Positions 22,991 to 36,460 of a stretch of 64,000 bases of DNA are shown here, piece after piece. Location: assembly GCF_037975245.1 (NCBI RefSeq), contig NC_092562.1:10951001-11015000 (forward strand), in the 5' to 3' direction. This DNA comes from Apostichopus japonicus (taxonomy: Eukaryota > Echinodermata > Holothuroidea > Aspidochirotida > Stichopodidae). Made by a program: the position numbers and the translations under genes. Every line of letters begins with the position of its first letter. Position 1 is the stretch's first letter. The notes below the pieces were generated by a model. It did no database searches, was not told the origin of the DNA, and saw only the letters and a list, made by a program, of their open reading frames with translations.

Positions 22991-25900
22991 CTGCGTGGCA
23001 AGAAAAAGAAGGGAAATAGAAAGATCAGTATTTAAAGCAGAAAACAAAGCAATTCACACTCTCATCATTTATAGAGAAGGAGGGGCTTTGATGGTAAGTA
23101 AACAGTCGTAGAGGGTGTACAATGCCAAAAATGGTTACCTTTTTTCCCAGGTACGCATGGTAGAGTGATAGTGCTTGGGTTGTGGGGAGACAGATGAGTG
23201 TGGAGCAAAGTAAGTTTTTATATAATAAATTTGCCTGGCCAGAGGCAACTACTGTACACGAATGCACAGTAACAGCACAATCATGCACAGTAACAGTGTA
23301 AACACAGTTACTGTGCAAACATGCATAGTACATGTACAGTACCAGTGCAAACACAGTAATTGTGCAATCATGCACAGTAACAGTGCATGCACAGTAACAG
23401 TGAAACTCTACCTTCAAGCTATTGTTACAGTGTAATTTGTACTATAATGAGAAATATTCATACAGTACTTAGCCTAGTATACTGTGACATGAGTGGACTG
23501 GTAACTACTTAAGGCTAATCAACACAAAATTCAAGACAGCTAATCGTTACATATATAAGTGTACAGTAAGTGCCTGTACATTACAGTGTAATATATATTG
23601 GGTTTATTAGTGCTTCAGAGATAATTCAGAAACATGATGAGTTGAATGGACTGCTGTCAACGTCTTCACATTCTTGACATTACAAACTGCTAGTCCTTGT
23701 CGTCAGTGATGTCACCAGAGTGTTCCAGTGGTGGCCCGTCCAAAAAACAACAACAGTCGTCTACCAGGCCCTTGGGTTTGTATCTAGCAACTAGCATAGT
23801 TGCAATATTTGTTACAGTGTGGAATGACACTTGCTCACTCTGTGACAGGTATAGGCTCCCTACATGTATGTAAATCAAACACACATTCAATGCATGCTAA
23901 CCTTGACTAGACACTTGCCAAGTAGAATACCAACATAGTGTGCACAAAACTTAATTCTAATTACATCTTTCTTAGACTTGTATAGAAATTTATTCATTTT
24001 GCTTATGGTCATTTTCACAATCAGTGGTGTAACTTTTGTACACTCAGGGCCAAAATTTCAAACACCATATATATTGAAATTTTTACTAACATCACATGTT
24101 AAAGGGTTCAAATTTTTGTAACTTCAACTTTTCGGAGCTTAAACATGTAGTATTTTGCAATGCTATACTGGATAAATGATTTCCTGGCAATCCCGTCCAA
24201 TTTCGCATCATCTCCAGATAATAGCTTTGTCCATATTTAACTAAAACTCCCAGATTGTTTGTTATTGTCTTTAACACTGACTTGTAACAACCCAGGTTCC
24301 ATCCATGGGTTATATAGATAGATACAAACAATGTACTGACCTGACAGAAGTGTTCAAGTAATCAATTTCTTTAAAACCAAAACTTAATCTCCATATTACT
24401 ACTGTGACAATACAAAATTTAATTCAAAATCTTTTGTACGACATAAATACTATAACTGTATTTCGTCCAGCAGAATGCCTACAGTACAAATGTAGTATGC
24501 TAGTAGCTAGGCAACTCACTTTAATACAGAGGTCAATATGCTCCACTACACAGTAAACTGTTGAAATTTTAAATCTAGATAAGACAGTTCTATAAAAGCA
24601 ACGTACAAGTATTAATCGATCATTTTGCTGATTCACCAACACAGAATTTTTGTGTGGGTGCAGACAATTTAAGGAATCAACACTGTACTGCTGCAAAATC
24701 TATTGAAGTGTGATATGAACTATAGTTGGAACTACTGTACTTTATTACTTTTTCTCTCCTGTGCAATAGCCTGTTAAATCATTATCCTTTCCAGTCAGAG
24801 ATTTAATTACTTTGTAAAGTACAGTTAACTTTAATATCCATGAGCATCATGTGTACGTGATAATATTCTGGTGGTATGAATACCGCAATTAACTGTGCAT
24901 ACAGTACATGTCACATACTGTATGTTAACTCAACACACAGGCATTCAGCCTGATGCCGAAATTTATACACGAGTCACAATTCAACAAAGTCTGCAGATCG
25001 ACCGAGCAATTTTTGTTCTTATTCCTGAAATAAAACATGTTTACAAACTATAAATTTAAAGAGAGCTTTGAAACACAGTCATTCTTCAAATTTGTCAGAG
25101 TCAAAGTGTTGACATTTATCTGTATGGTATAGGTTTCAACTTTGAACCTCAAAATTCCAATCTACACTATAAAATCGAAAGCACAGCTACAGTGCTTCTG
25201 TGCAGGAAATCATTTTACCAGTATCGCATAGCAAAATACTATGCAAAATGAGCAGATGACTACGCAAAGGTACAGCATTCATCCCATGTACCACTTACAG
25301 TACACACTTAGTAATTTACATAGATGAGAAACGACTTTGACAAAGTCTTACATAATTAAAACAGAGCTCTATACAAAATGTAAACCCTAAAATTATTCCC
25401 TGTTAAATGAATATATTAAGCATCTTTTTCATGCTCAAGCTAAAGTAGACACATCAATGCTAGTCAATGCAATTCTAGTCACTATCCCGAATCTGCTATC
25501 ATGTACACATTCAAGACGATAATTGCCCGATTTACAGTTTTAAGCAAAATTAAAGCGAAACTAGGGGATTCTTCTTCCAGTAGCCAGCTGGATTCTCCTT
25601 TTATACACCCAAGGGAACAAAGGGAATTTCTATGGTAACTATGGAGGCTATAACTCAGATGCGAGCCGTCACTTTAAAAGTGATCGTATTTGATACGCAG
25701 TGCTGAGACTGAATGAAGGCTGGCTGAGCTACGTCATTATTCCACAGACGTTGGCTCCCCTGTCATTACCGGTGGACTTTTGCAGAGAGTCGAGACCCAC
25801 CGTGACCCTGGCATTTCAGACGCATTGCAACTTAGGGAAAGACGATATATATGTACACACAGACCGAATCCAAGAAGGAGACACGACGTCGTGTTCCCCT

Positions 25901-28900
25901 TAGCGAGGGGAATGTCCAAATACGAAGACTGATCCAGGCCGGTTGGAATTCCAGCAATCTCTAAATACACCGCTTACAACTGTGTGGTGTCAAGCCGAGA
26001 AATTCCAGCTTACATACTCAGGGGGAAATATGTGGCTTGCCCGTTTTTGATTTGAAGCTGACTCAGAATATGATAATACCAGGCTATTCTTTACCCGTAC
26101 GTACGATAGATTCTTAAAGCGATAAAAACCGTCCGATTTTACGAGACAGCCTTACGAGTGAAAAATTGGCTATAGGGAAGCGGCTTTAAAGGTGAAAGCT
26201 CTCAATAGTGGCTTTTGTTTTGTAGTATATACTACTGTACCGTAGATAATTGTACGATAATCGCCAGGTCTACAGTAATAATATAATGATAGTGTTAATT
26301 CTGAGACATCACAGTGAGCTGTGAACAGTGGAAGTTGCTGAACATACACTATTATGTAAATGATCCCATGTATGAAGGATCTGGCTTATGGGGAAGAGGG
26401 ACTGTTGTATGTACAATCTTGATAATTCTCATGGTAGGCATGTATGGCAGATGAAGGGGCCTCTTGTAACCTAAGTACCGTTATCAACAGGTTTGCCATG
26501 TATTCATTTCAAGTTTGGATACCGGCTGGAGATCAGGCTCGAAATGAAATCTAGAGGCCAAGTTAAAGGTAGGCGAAAATACATTGTAGTTCTGAGCTCA
26601 GCAGAAATCTCTTGAATTATATATATAGATAATTGTAATGAGACTTGGTATTAATTATTATTGAGCAGGGATTTCAATTCAAATGTGATCAAAAATAAGA
26701 TGTGATGAGAACCAACTGCAATGAAGGTCAAACGAGACCCTCAACTTCCCACCCACTAAATGCCCCTCTCCTTCCCCCTCCCCCCATAAAAAAACCTATT
26801 AAAATTACTCCTGGACAACTCACCCCCACAAATATTGAAAATAAACATTCATTCAAACCCACTGTCTTGATAAAGTAGCCTTCACCCTGTGACGCTCAGT
26901 GTAGAAAGGTGAATCGCACTTAGAATTGAAATCTTTCCACCTGTACAGTACCGTAAATTATGTGTTCTCATTGACCCTGGATACTGTACATGGTATTGGT
27001 TTCAATTTGTTGTGAGTTTTTTTTCCTTCCATCTAACTGTACATTGTTAGACTCCGACTGAGGCATGCAGTTTCACAAATTCATCTATGACTGGCTATAA
27101 TTCATTCCTTTTTAAAATTTTGAGTTTGATTTCAATTACATAAATAAAACAAAGTTTGCTATAAAGTAGATCGGAATAGGTGCACCCCAAAACTTACTGC
27201 TTCGGTTGTTTATGACTGATCATGATACTGTATTTTTCCTGTCTCCATTCTATGCCTCTAATGTACACCAGCTTCAACTCTAGATACAGTGGAACCGTCC
27301 TTTACTGACCCTGTGGCATTCCGTCCAGGGGGACCTCTCCCAAACAGGTACCAGAAAAGTCCAGGAATTGTGTGCGAGGTTGCCCAACACACTGTAATGA
27401 CTCATTAATGAGTAAAACTACTCAAACACTGGTGCTTTGGCCCCAGATACAGTGGAAGCCTCATCAACTGACCATGTGGCAGTCTGACCAATTAATACTG
27501 TAATACCACCGTTTGAGCCAACCGTGTTGGTTAACCCCGCACTTATTCTCAGACGCAACCGGTACCGTCAGGGGTGTGTTCCCCGGGGCAGGGTGCCATG
27601 GGGACAGTGCTCAAGTCTTCCGATGTATGAAGAGCTGTAGCTGGTGTCTAGGCCAACATGTCGAATGAAGAGAGAGCTCTAAGAGAGAAAGTGAAGTGAA
27701 TGACACGGTGCTCGATCTAACCCAGACGTGGTCTTAATTTGTCTGTTCCTGATTGGGGAGTTCTGTTAATTGATTGTTCAATTCAATGCATACATGTAAT
27801 ACACACGTGTCCCACTCCCACATGTATATTAAATGTATCCCGTACAGCTGTCTGTTTTCTGTGGGGAACCCCGGACGTGTTTGCCTACAGTAATTTGATT
27901 GATCTTGGTAACATTTAAAGACAGTGCTTCCATGTACAGTATGTATGTTTTTTTATACAAACAGATCGTGGCAAGTTTAATGTAGAATAGAGCATTAAAT
28001 TTCCATGCTGGGGATTTATACACAAATGCACAAGGTTTAGTCTTGCACACACACTGTAGGCCTACTGACATATACATAACCTTTTCAATATACAGTAAAT
28101 TTGTTTTTAACTTTAGTGGGGACATGGCACACTTGCCATCATGAAGTATTAATATAAGAGGGGGAAAATGTGCCAACCATAAATAATGAAACCGAGTTCT
28201 TGAACAATTCTATAGTACTGTATGTAAGAAAATAACATTTACTGGGCATACCCTTTGCAGTATAAATATAAATAACAATGGAAAGTTGGCAAAGAGAATT
28301 GTATGTATGTACAGTGTACAGTATTGGGCCTGAACTCAAACATCTCTGCCAATAATTTTCCCAGTCAGGAAATGACACTAACTACTGTATGTAGTCATAG
28401 CTATTAATGTGCAGCATATATCACAATGGTACAAGAGATAGTACTGTACTGTTTCCAAACAGATATGGTTGTTTCAAGTTGTGCAGTGTATAATATATCT
28501 AATACTTATTTTTTCTAGTTGTTCAGTGTATAATATATCTAACACTTATTTTTGGATTGTCTATCCTGCCTTTACAGACCAACTGTTGACTCACAGAACT
28601 GTAGAGAAAGGAATCTGGCAATCTTCAATGGGAATGACCTATACATGTATGATATATACAGTACTAACACTATGCTGACTAACAGTGACTGTACTATAGT
28701 TCGCATGATCAGTTAGTCTTCCTATCTACATCCACTTAGTAAGTAAATGGCTTGCAGTACTGCAAATTAATTTGGCTGACCACAAAACGCATCAGTGGTT
28801 CTTCTGAATGGTTGAATATTTCAAACACAAGTCAACAGCCCAAATTACACAGAATTGTGCATTTGTACAGTATATACACTGTTATATACTACAGTAGTTT

Positions 28901-31692
28901 ACAGTGTGACATCATACACCACTAACACCGGCTTCCGGGTTTTGTTACAAGCTTCCCAACCATTACACATGACACATCCAGCAAGTATTCAAGCCTGTTA
29001 AGATTTAGGCCATCTAGAAATGAAAGCTCAGTTCAAAGAAGTCGGAATTTTATGAATTGCCCCGGACACGGAAACTTGAGAGCAACCTGCCAACTTTCGG
29101 TCACAAACCAGAGGTGATACGCAGTATCAATTAATATCGGAATACTGCGTGAAGTCTCTATAGGGCTCGAATAAATGAATAACTTAACCAGTCCCTGCTT
29201 GCTGACACGGAAACTATCGACAAACCAGTAGAGTACATGCCAACAAGACTGAAGACTCTTTGATCAAAAATTTGCCAAGATCATCTACCAGACATTCATA
29301 TTTAACCGGTATACCCACATAACTAGCCAACAGTTTATGCCGCCCGGTTTAACCACATAACTAGCCAGCAGTTCATGCCGTCAGGCATAACCAAATAATT
29401 AACCAATCAGTGATGCTGGCATAACCATATAACTAGCCAACAGTTCACATAACCGGCGTACTGTAACCACATAACTAGCCAACAGTCTTCTTTGCATCCC
29501 TCTAATCGAATATATGGGGTAAAGTTGCTACATCATTAGATATACATGTATGTTAACTTAAAAGGTCTTCCAAAGACAATGGTGGATTTTTTTGCAAGGA
29601 AGAAAATTTGTACTTAAAGAGATCTAAACAGCAGTGCAACACACACTTTTAAGGTTACTGCATACAGTATATACTGTTTAATTTGATTCAAGTGCTGCAG
29701 TAACTACAGTACTACAGGTACTGTACTTTAGGCTAGATTTTATTAACAGTCTAGGAATTTCAATATTCTAGCATAATTTTTGTATGCAATATTGCATGAA
29801 AAAAAAAATCAACTTCCCCACTGGCATATTCTCTGTGCATTAATTATAGAAGGCAACATAAACAAGTCTTTACTGGCACAAACAATGCCAACGTTTTTTC
29901 TTCTCCTGGCAAATAGTGTAATCCACTTGGCATTTAGCCAATAAATATCCTGAACTTTGAGGTCAGATGTCAGACGGTCTTCATGTGAACATTTTCAACA
30001 GTCTGCTTACTACCTGTACAGTACATTGTGAACATTTAATAAATGCTCAACACTACTGGGTCCCACAAATACGATAGAAAATCACAATATTTCATACATA
30101 GTCGTCACTCATCCCGCAACTTTTATGAAGCAATTTAAGTCATCTTTCACAAAGTATTTTTGCTCAAATGATAAATAACACTCCAAAATATCTGGAAATA
30201 ATTTGTGTCTACGTACGTCAGACCTACCACAAACGTAGTCTGCTTTAATTTTAAAGCATTTGTTTGTGCAGACTATAAATCGGAACGAATGTTGATATTT
30301 ACGAGTGACGAGCTTACCTGTCTCCTTACAACCTTAGCACCTCGTTCTACCGTGCCTATAAAGTCCTGGTAAAATAATAACCCTGTGTGCCCTCTATGAC
30401 CGGACCCCCCCCCCCCTTCTCATGAGACCACTCCTTTCAAGTTTTGGAATAACTGTTGTCAACAAATGTAAGTCATATTTTTAGTTACACAGTTTAGTCT
30501 CTGTTCGATACTGTAGATGTATAATTCAGTACTGTAATGTACAAACAGTACATTATACAGTAGACAATGCAAGAGGAGCTTCTCCCATTTTCTCATTTTG
30601 CAAAGCAACTTTCACTTAAGGATGGTTCTAATGAATGAAACAACATTTTGGGGAATGGCTTAATTCAGAACATACAGTACTTTCCCAGAAGTTGACCATT
30701 TCTAGGGAGTGTGTTCCAAGTTGCATTTCCAGTAAATATCTTGTCATGGTGAGAGTAATTGCCTAAACTACAATTTCACTATTTGATCACTTCTATAATT
30801 TAAGGCATAATCATTAAACTGTAGCATACTGTACATGTGTAGCCTACTGGTTAGTGTTCATATGTTTTACTTAAGAAGCTGGAATCGGACTTACCTCTCT
30901 TAACGAGATAGATGCTTTGTATAGTAAATTACTTCCCTCGCGCACAAACAATGGATGTGGTTTGTCTTTCAATGTGAACACAATATCGGCCGGAACGTGG
31001 CCTGGGCTCTGGTCACCTTCCTTTGGAAATGTTATTTTCGTGCCCTCTTTCCAACCTTGTTTCACGTTTATCTCTAGCACTTTCTCTTCTTTTCTCGTGG
31101 AACGGCCATCTGGATTTAGCACCCTTCTCGATATTTTCATTTTCTTTGTACAACCATGGAAAATGTCCTCCAAGGAAACTTTTAGATCGTGGTGAATTGG
31201 TGGATCTATTTTCTTACGCATCACTCTTGAGTTTGAGAAACCATGATGGAAGCCATGCATTTGAGGAAACATGTCTTCATCGTCTACTTCCATGCTCTCG
31301 GCTCCAAACATGGTCTGCCTTCCGCCATGCCCCATGTTGAAGAAGGATTCAAATGGATCCGCACCACCGAAGAAACTGGCAAACGTTGTCCGTGGATCAC
31401 CATGGTAAGTCCATGAAAATGACTCACCGGGTCCTCCTCCTCCTGCCCCAGGTACTCCACCTTTGAGTCCATCCTCTCCATACTGATCATAAATTTCTTT
31501 CTTCTTTTTATCGCTCAACACTTCATAAGCCTCCGAGACATCTTTGAACTTTTCTTCTGCTTCTTTCGACTTATTTTTGTCCGGATGGAATTTCAACGCC
31601 ATCTTTCGATAGGCCTTCTTGATCTCATCTTCCGAGGCATCTCGGCTGATGCCTAAAACACTGTAGAAATCTCTTCCCATCTTAATAGGCAT
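22760..31692 (-). CDS. DNAJB1/4: DnaJ/Hsp40 class B co-chaperone (DNAJB1/4/5 clade)
   Basis: Cytosolic or nuclear J-protein that delivers clients to Hsp70 and stimulates its ATPase. CDS joins 31692-30895 and 22990-22760 in phase 0, giving 342 residues, or 338 from the second Met at 31680. That Met is likelier: it gives the conserved [10 protein letters not shown] start and sits in a strong context (AAGATGG). Counting from it: J domain 1-70 with HPD at 32-34, a Gly/Phe-rich linker about 75-110, and two C-terminal beta-sandwich client-binding domains ([22 protein letters not shown]; then, from exon 2, [16 protein letters not shown]). There is no zinc finger, so it is class B. Length matches human DNAJB1/4/5 (337-348). 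The intron of 7.9 kb falls between ISLRE and ALCG. I cannot separate the vertebrate paralogues from an invertebrate sequence. Confidence 0.95.
23253..23405. repeat. TGCACAGTAACAGTG minisatellite
   Basis: Short direct and inverted copies of TGCACAGTAACAGTG, including the palindrome CACAGTTACTGTG at 23303-23315. They create a spurious minus-strand open frame with a periodic CTVTVHDC pattern. Confidence 0.7.
29305..29490. repeat. CATAACTAGCCAACAGTT repeat
   Basis: Five copies, one badly diverged, of about 45 bp carrying CATAACTAGCCAACAGTT. They begin near 29315, 29353, 29390, 29426 and 29468. Confidence 0.7.
30895..31692 (-). CDS. DNAJB1/4: DNAJB coding exon 1
   Basis: Carries the J domain, the Gly/Phe-rich linker and most of the client-binding region. 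Its donor is GAG|GTAAGT at 30895/30894. The two in-frame Mets at 31690-31692 and 31678-31680 are separated by PIK. The inner one has the better context and matches family starts. Confidence 0.95.
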
Positions 31693-31724
31693 CTGGATTT
31701 ATTCTGTTGGTAACTTTTCTGATT
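31693..31724 (-). other. DNAJB 5' UTR segment after a probable acceptor
   Basis: On the minus strand TTTAATTTTCAG ends at 31725, so a leader exon probably starts at 31724, just before the ATG. A candidate donor for an upstream non-coding exon is CAAG|GTAGGC, with last exon base 32013. Confidence 0.5.
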
Positions 31725-32129
31725 CTGAAAATTAAATGGGTGTGAAGAGTTTGCAGTCAGTTTAGTGCCGGATGAATGGCAACAAACGCAATGTAGTAAA
31801 ACGTAAGCTCTAAGAATGAAAATGGCTTATTCCGCGACACACTCGGTGACGAATTTCAATGGATCGAGGTTCACTGAGGAACAAGGTGAGTGAAATGCTA
31901 GTACGGTATGATAATGCAGAAACAGCCTTACCACTTGAGTTGCGAACAAGCTGTATAGTCTATGGAGTTTAAAATATCGTAACGTTAGGTCAGGTTTTAA
32001 TGTAAAGCCTACCTTGTTTCTCGAGAAACAAAGCTTAATTTTCTGGACTGCGAAACGTTGATGCGTTCTTGGTCGCGAACTGTAATGAATCTGCCGGGTG
32101 AATAGTTTCCTGACCATTAATATAACACC

Positions 32130-32292
32130 CCATAGGGTGAATTATAGGAAATTTACGTAAACATATTCTTGGATGACTTCGTCACGTACGTCTAGTACCC
32201 ACCAGAATGTACATAGAAAGTTCGCGAAATTACTCTGTACTGTGTCAACATAAATAGTAGTGACGACACACCTTTGCATAAAATGGACCAAT
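32130..32292 (-). promoter_or_regulatory. DNAJB promoter with a perfect heat shock element
   Basis: 32216-32228 reads GAAAGTTCGCGAA, that is GAA-nn-TTC-nn-GAA, a perfect three-unit HSF1 site. CCAAT (ATTGG on the gene strand) lies at 32288-32292. A weak TATA-like CCTATAATTC lies on the minus strand near 32140-32150. Relative to a start site near 32100 (inferred) the HSE would be about 110 bp upstream, where inducible Hsp40 genes carry it. Confidence 0.6.
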
Positions 32293-32299
32293 CACAGGC

Positions 32300-35200
32300 A
32301 AGTACCGCTTTGCGCTATTCAATTTCGAATAGTTCTGTAGTGCGAGCATCTACAATGGTCGGGATTCTATGATATTCAGATCTGGAAAATAATATGTTTG
32401 TTAAATATCAATTATTGTTATCAGGAAGTCATTTCTGTAAGAGTCATATACAATAGCTGCAGTTGTCGGTGGTTTCAGTCAGTTTATAAGTAAGTTTCGT
32501 TCTCTTGTTCCAGTGAGCGTTCACTTGTGACGGAATATATGTTTTTGTGTTTCCATCATACCACGGACGTTTTCCTATACCAACATTTCCCATCATGAAA
32601 ATGTTGGATGAAAATTGTTTCGTGTAAAAATGAAATAAGATACAAAGGTACGAGGATATCGACGGAAGTATTCATCACTCGAAGCACAGCTTAAATTCAT
32701 ATTTAAAATTGTCAAATTATAACTTTCGTCGGTTAATATATATAGGTTGACCGAATTATATACGGACGGAACGGTACGTAGTGGTGGTGGTGTGGGAGGG
32801 GCAGGGGTGGCTTTTGTTTTGCTCTCAGAATCTACCGAAGACTCTTTTCGCAAAACTTAATTAAAGCTACACGATGATCTATTTGATTACCTGCCCTAAT
32901 GTTAATCTTGTGTATGGATAGTGTAAATAGGCATAAAAGATGTAGGCATTCACCACACACATCTCCTGAGCTCCTGTATTCCCCACCCTCTTCAAGATGA
33001 ACAGTTGATATTTCACTGATAACTTCATGCCAAAAAAAAAAAACCAGCGCTGAAATAAAACTACCCAAATTCTAAGGGATAAGATTCCTTATGACATCTT
33101 TCAGCTTCAACTCCCCCTCCTCCCCTCCTTCTCCCATGACACCCCCACCGCCCCCCCCCCCACGCTACTCACTTGTAGCAGGTTATTTATGTCAATGAAA
33201 GAGGAATGTATGTCATTGAACATGCACAATTGACATTTACAAATATTAATTCTACTTTATAAAGCTATAGTGTACCCTACAATGCATGGTAGGGTTATAT
33301 TATTCTTTTAACCCGGGGTAGGGGAGTGGGTAAATATAGGGCAAACCTTTCCAGAATTCTAGAAAGTTCACGAGTCCATGCATGGTAATGTGAAACTCTG
33401 ATTCGTGTATCATACAGAATGAGCGGCGCAAAGTCAGCAACGGTTGCAATCACATAATCTGCCAATCTATGTAGACAGTATGACAATAGAATCTTCCAGA
33501 CGCTTGATATAATAACTGGAAGTCCAATAGGCCGCTTTGATTCCTATCTGCCACCACCGGCAGTCTGGATTATTGTTTTTTTTTTTCTGGGGGGGGGGGG
33601 TCGGCAAATAGAAGTCTCAGTTTTCATTTTCAACATCATTTCATATTCACCTATATCAGACCGAGTCTCTTTATGTATAGATGAACTAGAACTTGAAAAT
33701 AAATAAAATTGTCTGAACTGAATATCTTGGCTATAACCAATTGTTTACTAATACCTTAGTCAGTCATAAAGTTACAACTATAGTAATATATACTTTTATC
33801 CACTTACACAGCCTATAAAGGAGAGTAATTTCGTCGTCCTCCCACCCACCCCCTCCCCTAATAAGGGGTTATTTCTCTGTCTAGGTATATGAGATGATTC
33901 ACTTTTAATGCCGAGCCACGTCAGTACCAGTCACTTAACCTTCCTCTTCCCAATGTGTATGGCAGGCCCATGACTAGGTTATATATAATGATAGCTGACA
34001 ATTTGACCTAGATATATAGCATATACAGCTAAGTTGGTGACCAACTTTGGGCTTTTGTGGATAAAAGTAATTCTGCATGTGACCATGCTTGCCCTACACG
34101 TGCATGTATATATGTAGGACGGTAACGAGCAGCATGTGTCCATTTCTCATGTGCAGGATATATGAATGTTGGTCACAATTTCCTGGAATTACAATAAGAG
34201 ACACATTACACCCACGTGGTCATCTATAACCTAGATGTTATATATTTCATCGTCTTAATTAAGCCTATGAACATAAAATATGATTTGACGTTGCTAAGCA
34301 CAGACTGCGCGTAACCGCATATGTAAAACTAGATCGAGATGCATGCTGGGATGCATGGACACTGCATGGGAAGTTTGCTATATCTTACATGTATCATGAA
34401 CATACACCGTCACTGCAGGCTCGGGAGACCTCTGGAAGGGGTTCATTTAAAAGTGACTGCTAACAAGAATTCGTCACGAATCGTCATCAACTTCATCAAT
34501 CTTAAATTCGCTGACCTAAGTGGAGGAGCACGGGACGCATATTTATACCAACCACACGTCAGAGTACACTGGCCTACATAACTTATGATATATAGAAAGG
34601 TCAACTTGATTCATCAATTATAACAGTGCCTCACTTTGTCACCGTATTCATTAACAGCTCTGAATTTATGGAGAGGGGATTAACAAGAAATCAGCTCGCT
34701 AACAATCTTACGCGTCAATAAGCATGTGTTAGTAATACACCCCACCCCTCTCCCCTTTGTCAATCCCACATACCCCAGTTTTATATGGCTGTACGCCTTC
34801 ATGGTAGACGCAGTTGTTAGTTCTATGCTGTTTATATATCTATGAGGTAAAATGCATATATATACTTTGATGTGCATGTGTGATAACGTTGTATATGGTT
34901 GTTACATAATATTTACATTGATAATACATGACATGCTTCTTTTTAGGGCAAAATCTGTTACGAATTCAGTACTGACGTAAAGGGATGGGGGCTGTGGGGG
35001 GGGGGGGGTGGGTTACTAAATTGATCGGCGTAAGTCTGTTTTGTCGTCGGAAACAATATTTCGGTTAGGCCTATCCATACGACTGATCGGTCTGGTGAGT
35101 TCACATGTGTGATGTTGAAATTACGTAATATATCACGCTACAGCTTCCAAGTAACAATATCGGATTGACGTCGGACGGTCGACATAGTCATATGGTATAA

Positions 35201-36409
35201 AGTTATACAAATAGTGAGGAGCTTGGTAGCAGGTTATCTCGTTGAGCAGCCTGTTTCGAGGGAAGGGGAGGGGAAGGGGTGTCCTAGTGGCGATGACAGG
35301 AAGCAGAAATAATAGGATAATATTTAACTTGAGACGCAATTGGCCGGTATTAAATTAAGAAGTCCCGTCAAGTACGGATAATTTAAGGTCAACCGCGAAA
35401 TGGTTTAGCCGAGCCTTTAAATGCATTCTGTAAATTTCGTCCAATATATATTTTGGACCACCAAAGTTATTGGCGGGGACAAGCTGGGTGAGGCGAGATG
35501 TTTGACTGGGATCAATTAAACCTTCAGCGGAGACCAAAATAAAAACCTATAAGCTGATACACTCTTCGTCAGAAGTGGAATGCATTCGTAATATATCACA
35601 GGAAACTGATGTCATACGTTTCAAATCTGTGTTATGATATAAATATTATTTACTACATTTTATGTTCCCTTTGCGTGAATTATGACTAGATGGAGGTAAC
35701 TAGATATTTTCACGACTTAATCGTAATTTCAGCCTTCCCTTTCTCTCACCCAACGATCGAGCAAACAAAAACAGTAAAATCCTAGTTATAATATCCTAAC
35801 TAGGCAACAGCATATCCTAGCTAATAATATCATAACTATAGGCAAGAGTAACATCCTAGCCAAACTCAAAATTCACGTCATATCTTGACCAAACGTTCAC
35901 CATCACATTAAGCATCGCTTTCTACAGTAGATCACTTTCGCGAAATACAAAGACTGAACTGCATATTCTTGGAAATGATATGACACACACTGGCACTATA
36001 AACAAAGTTGATACCCCGTTTTCCTTGACCGTCGTCTTTCCTAGATAAATTAATCTTATGGAAAATAACCAGGGCACGGTACTATATGTCGTCTGCTTGA
36101 CGTTGATTGGCTGGATGGTGAAAGAGTATTGATCTATTCATTGAGACACAAAGAGAGAGAATGCGATTAATATTCCTCTTACCAGGAAATGAACATCATC
36201 AAAAGAAGAAAACAACTAATTATCACTGCAGTGATAATGATAGGGTAAATTCTTAACCAGTATGACTCAATCTTATTTGTTAACTGACTCAACCATTTGG
36301 TGATGAGGAAATACCATTGACCGTGTTGTGACCAGGGTAACAAGGGGTCATCGAATAGTAGGTAACAATTAATGCTGGTGAGAACAGCTTAAATTATATT
36401 GAAGAGGCG
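32300..36409. other. Non-genic stretch
   Basis: No exon, RNA gene or clear transposon is seen. G/C runs occur near 33154, 33591 and 34998. Open frames here are short and lack family features. Confidence 0.45.
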
Positions 36410-36460
36410 TTACGTCATGCGCAAATGAGTATAAAACACATCATGCACTGCATTCAGAAA
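36410..36460 (+). promoter_or_regulatory. Orphan promoter-like motif set (CRE-like plus TATA)
   Basis: TTACGTCAT (36410-36418), a CRE/ATF-like site, is followed 12 bp later by TATAAAA (36430-36436). CATTCAGA then offers an initiator about 26 bp from the TATA start (A at 36456). A short ATG frame follows at 36534 (ATGGTGACG, 35 codons). I see no recognisable downstream gene, so this may be chance or the start of a lineage-specific or non-coding transcript. Confidence 0.3.

Larger units (their letters stand above)
22991..30894 (-). other. DNAJB intron (7.9 kb)
   Basis: No further exon is needed, since both flanking exons are phase 0 and the protein is continuous. The intron is rich in ACAGTAC/GTACTGT words. 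It holds a CACAGTAAC repeat (23253-23405), a CpG-richer block (about 25640-26180), a duplicated 40-bp block (28477-28556), a ~45-bp repeat (29305-29490) and a C-run (30406-30416). Confidence 0.8.
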
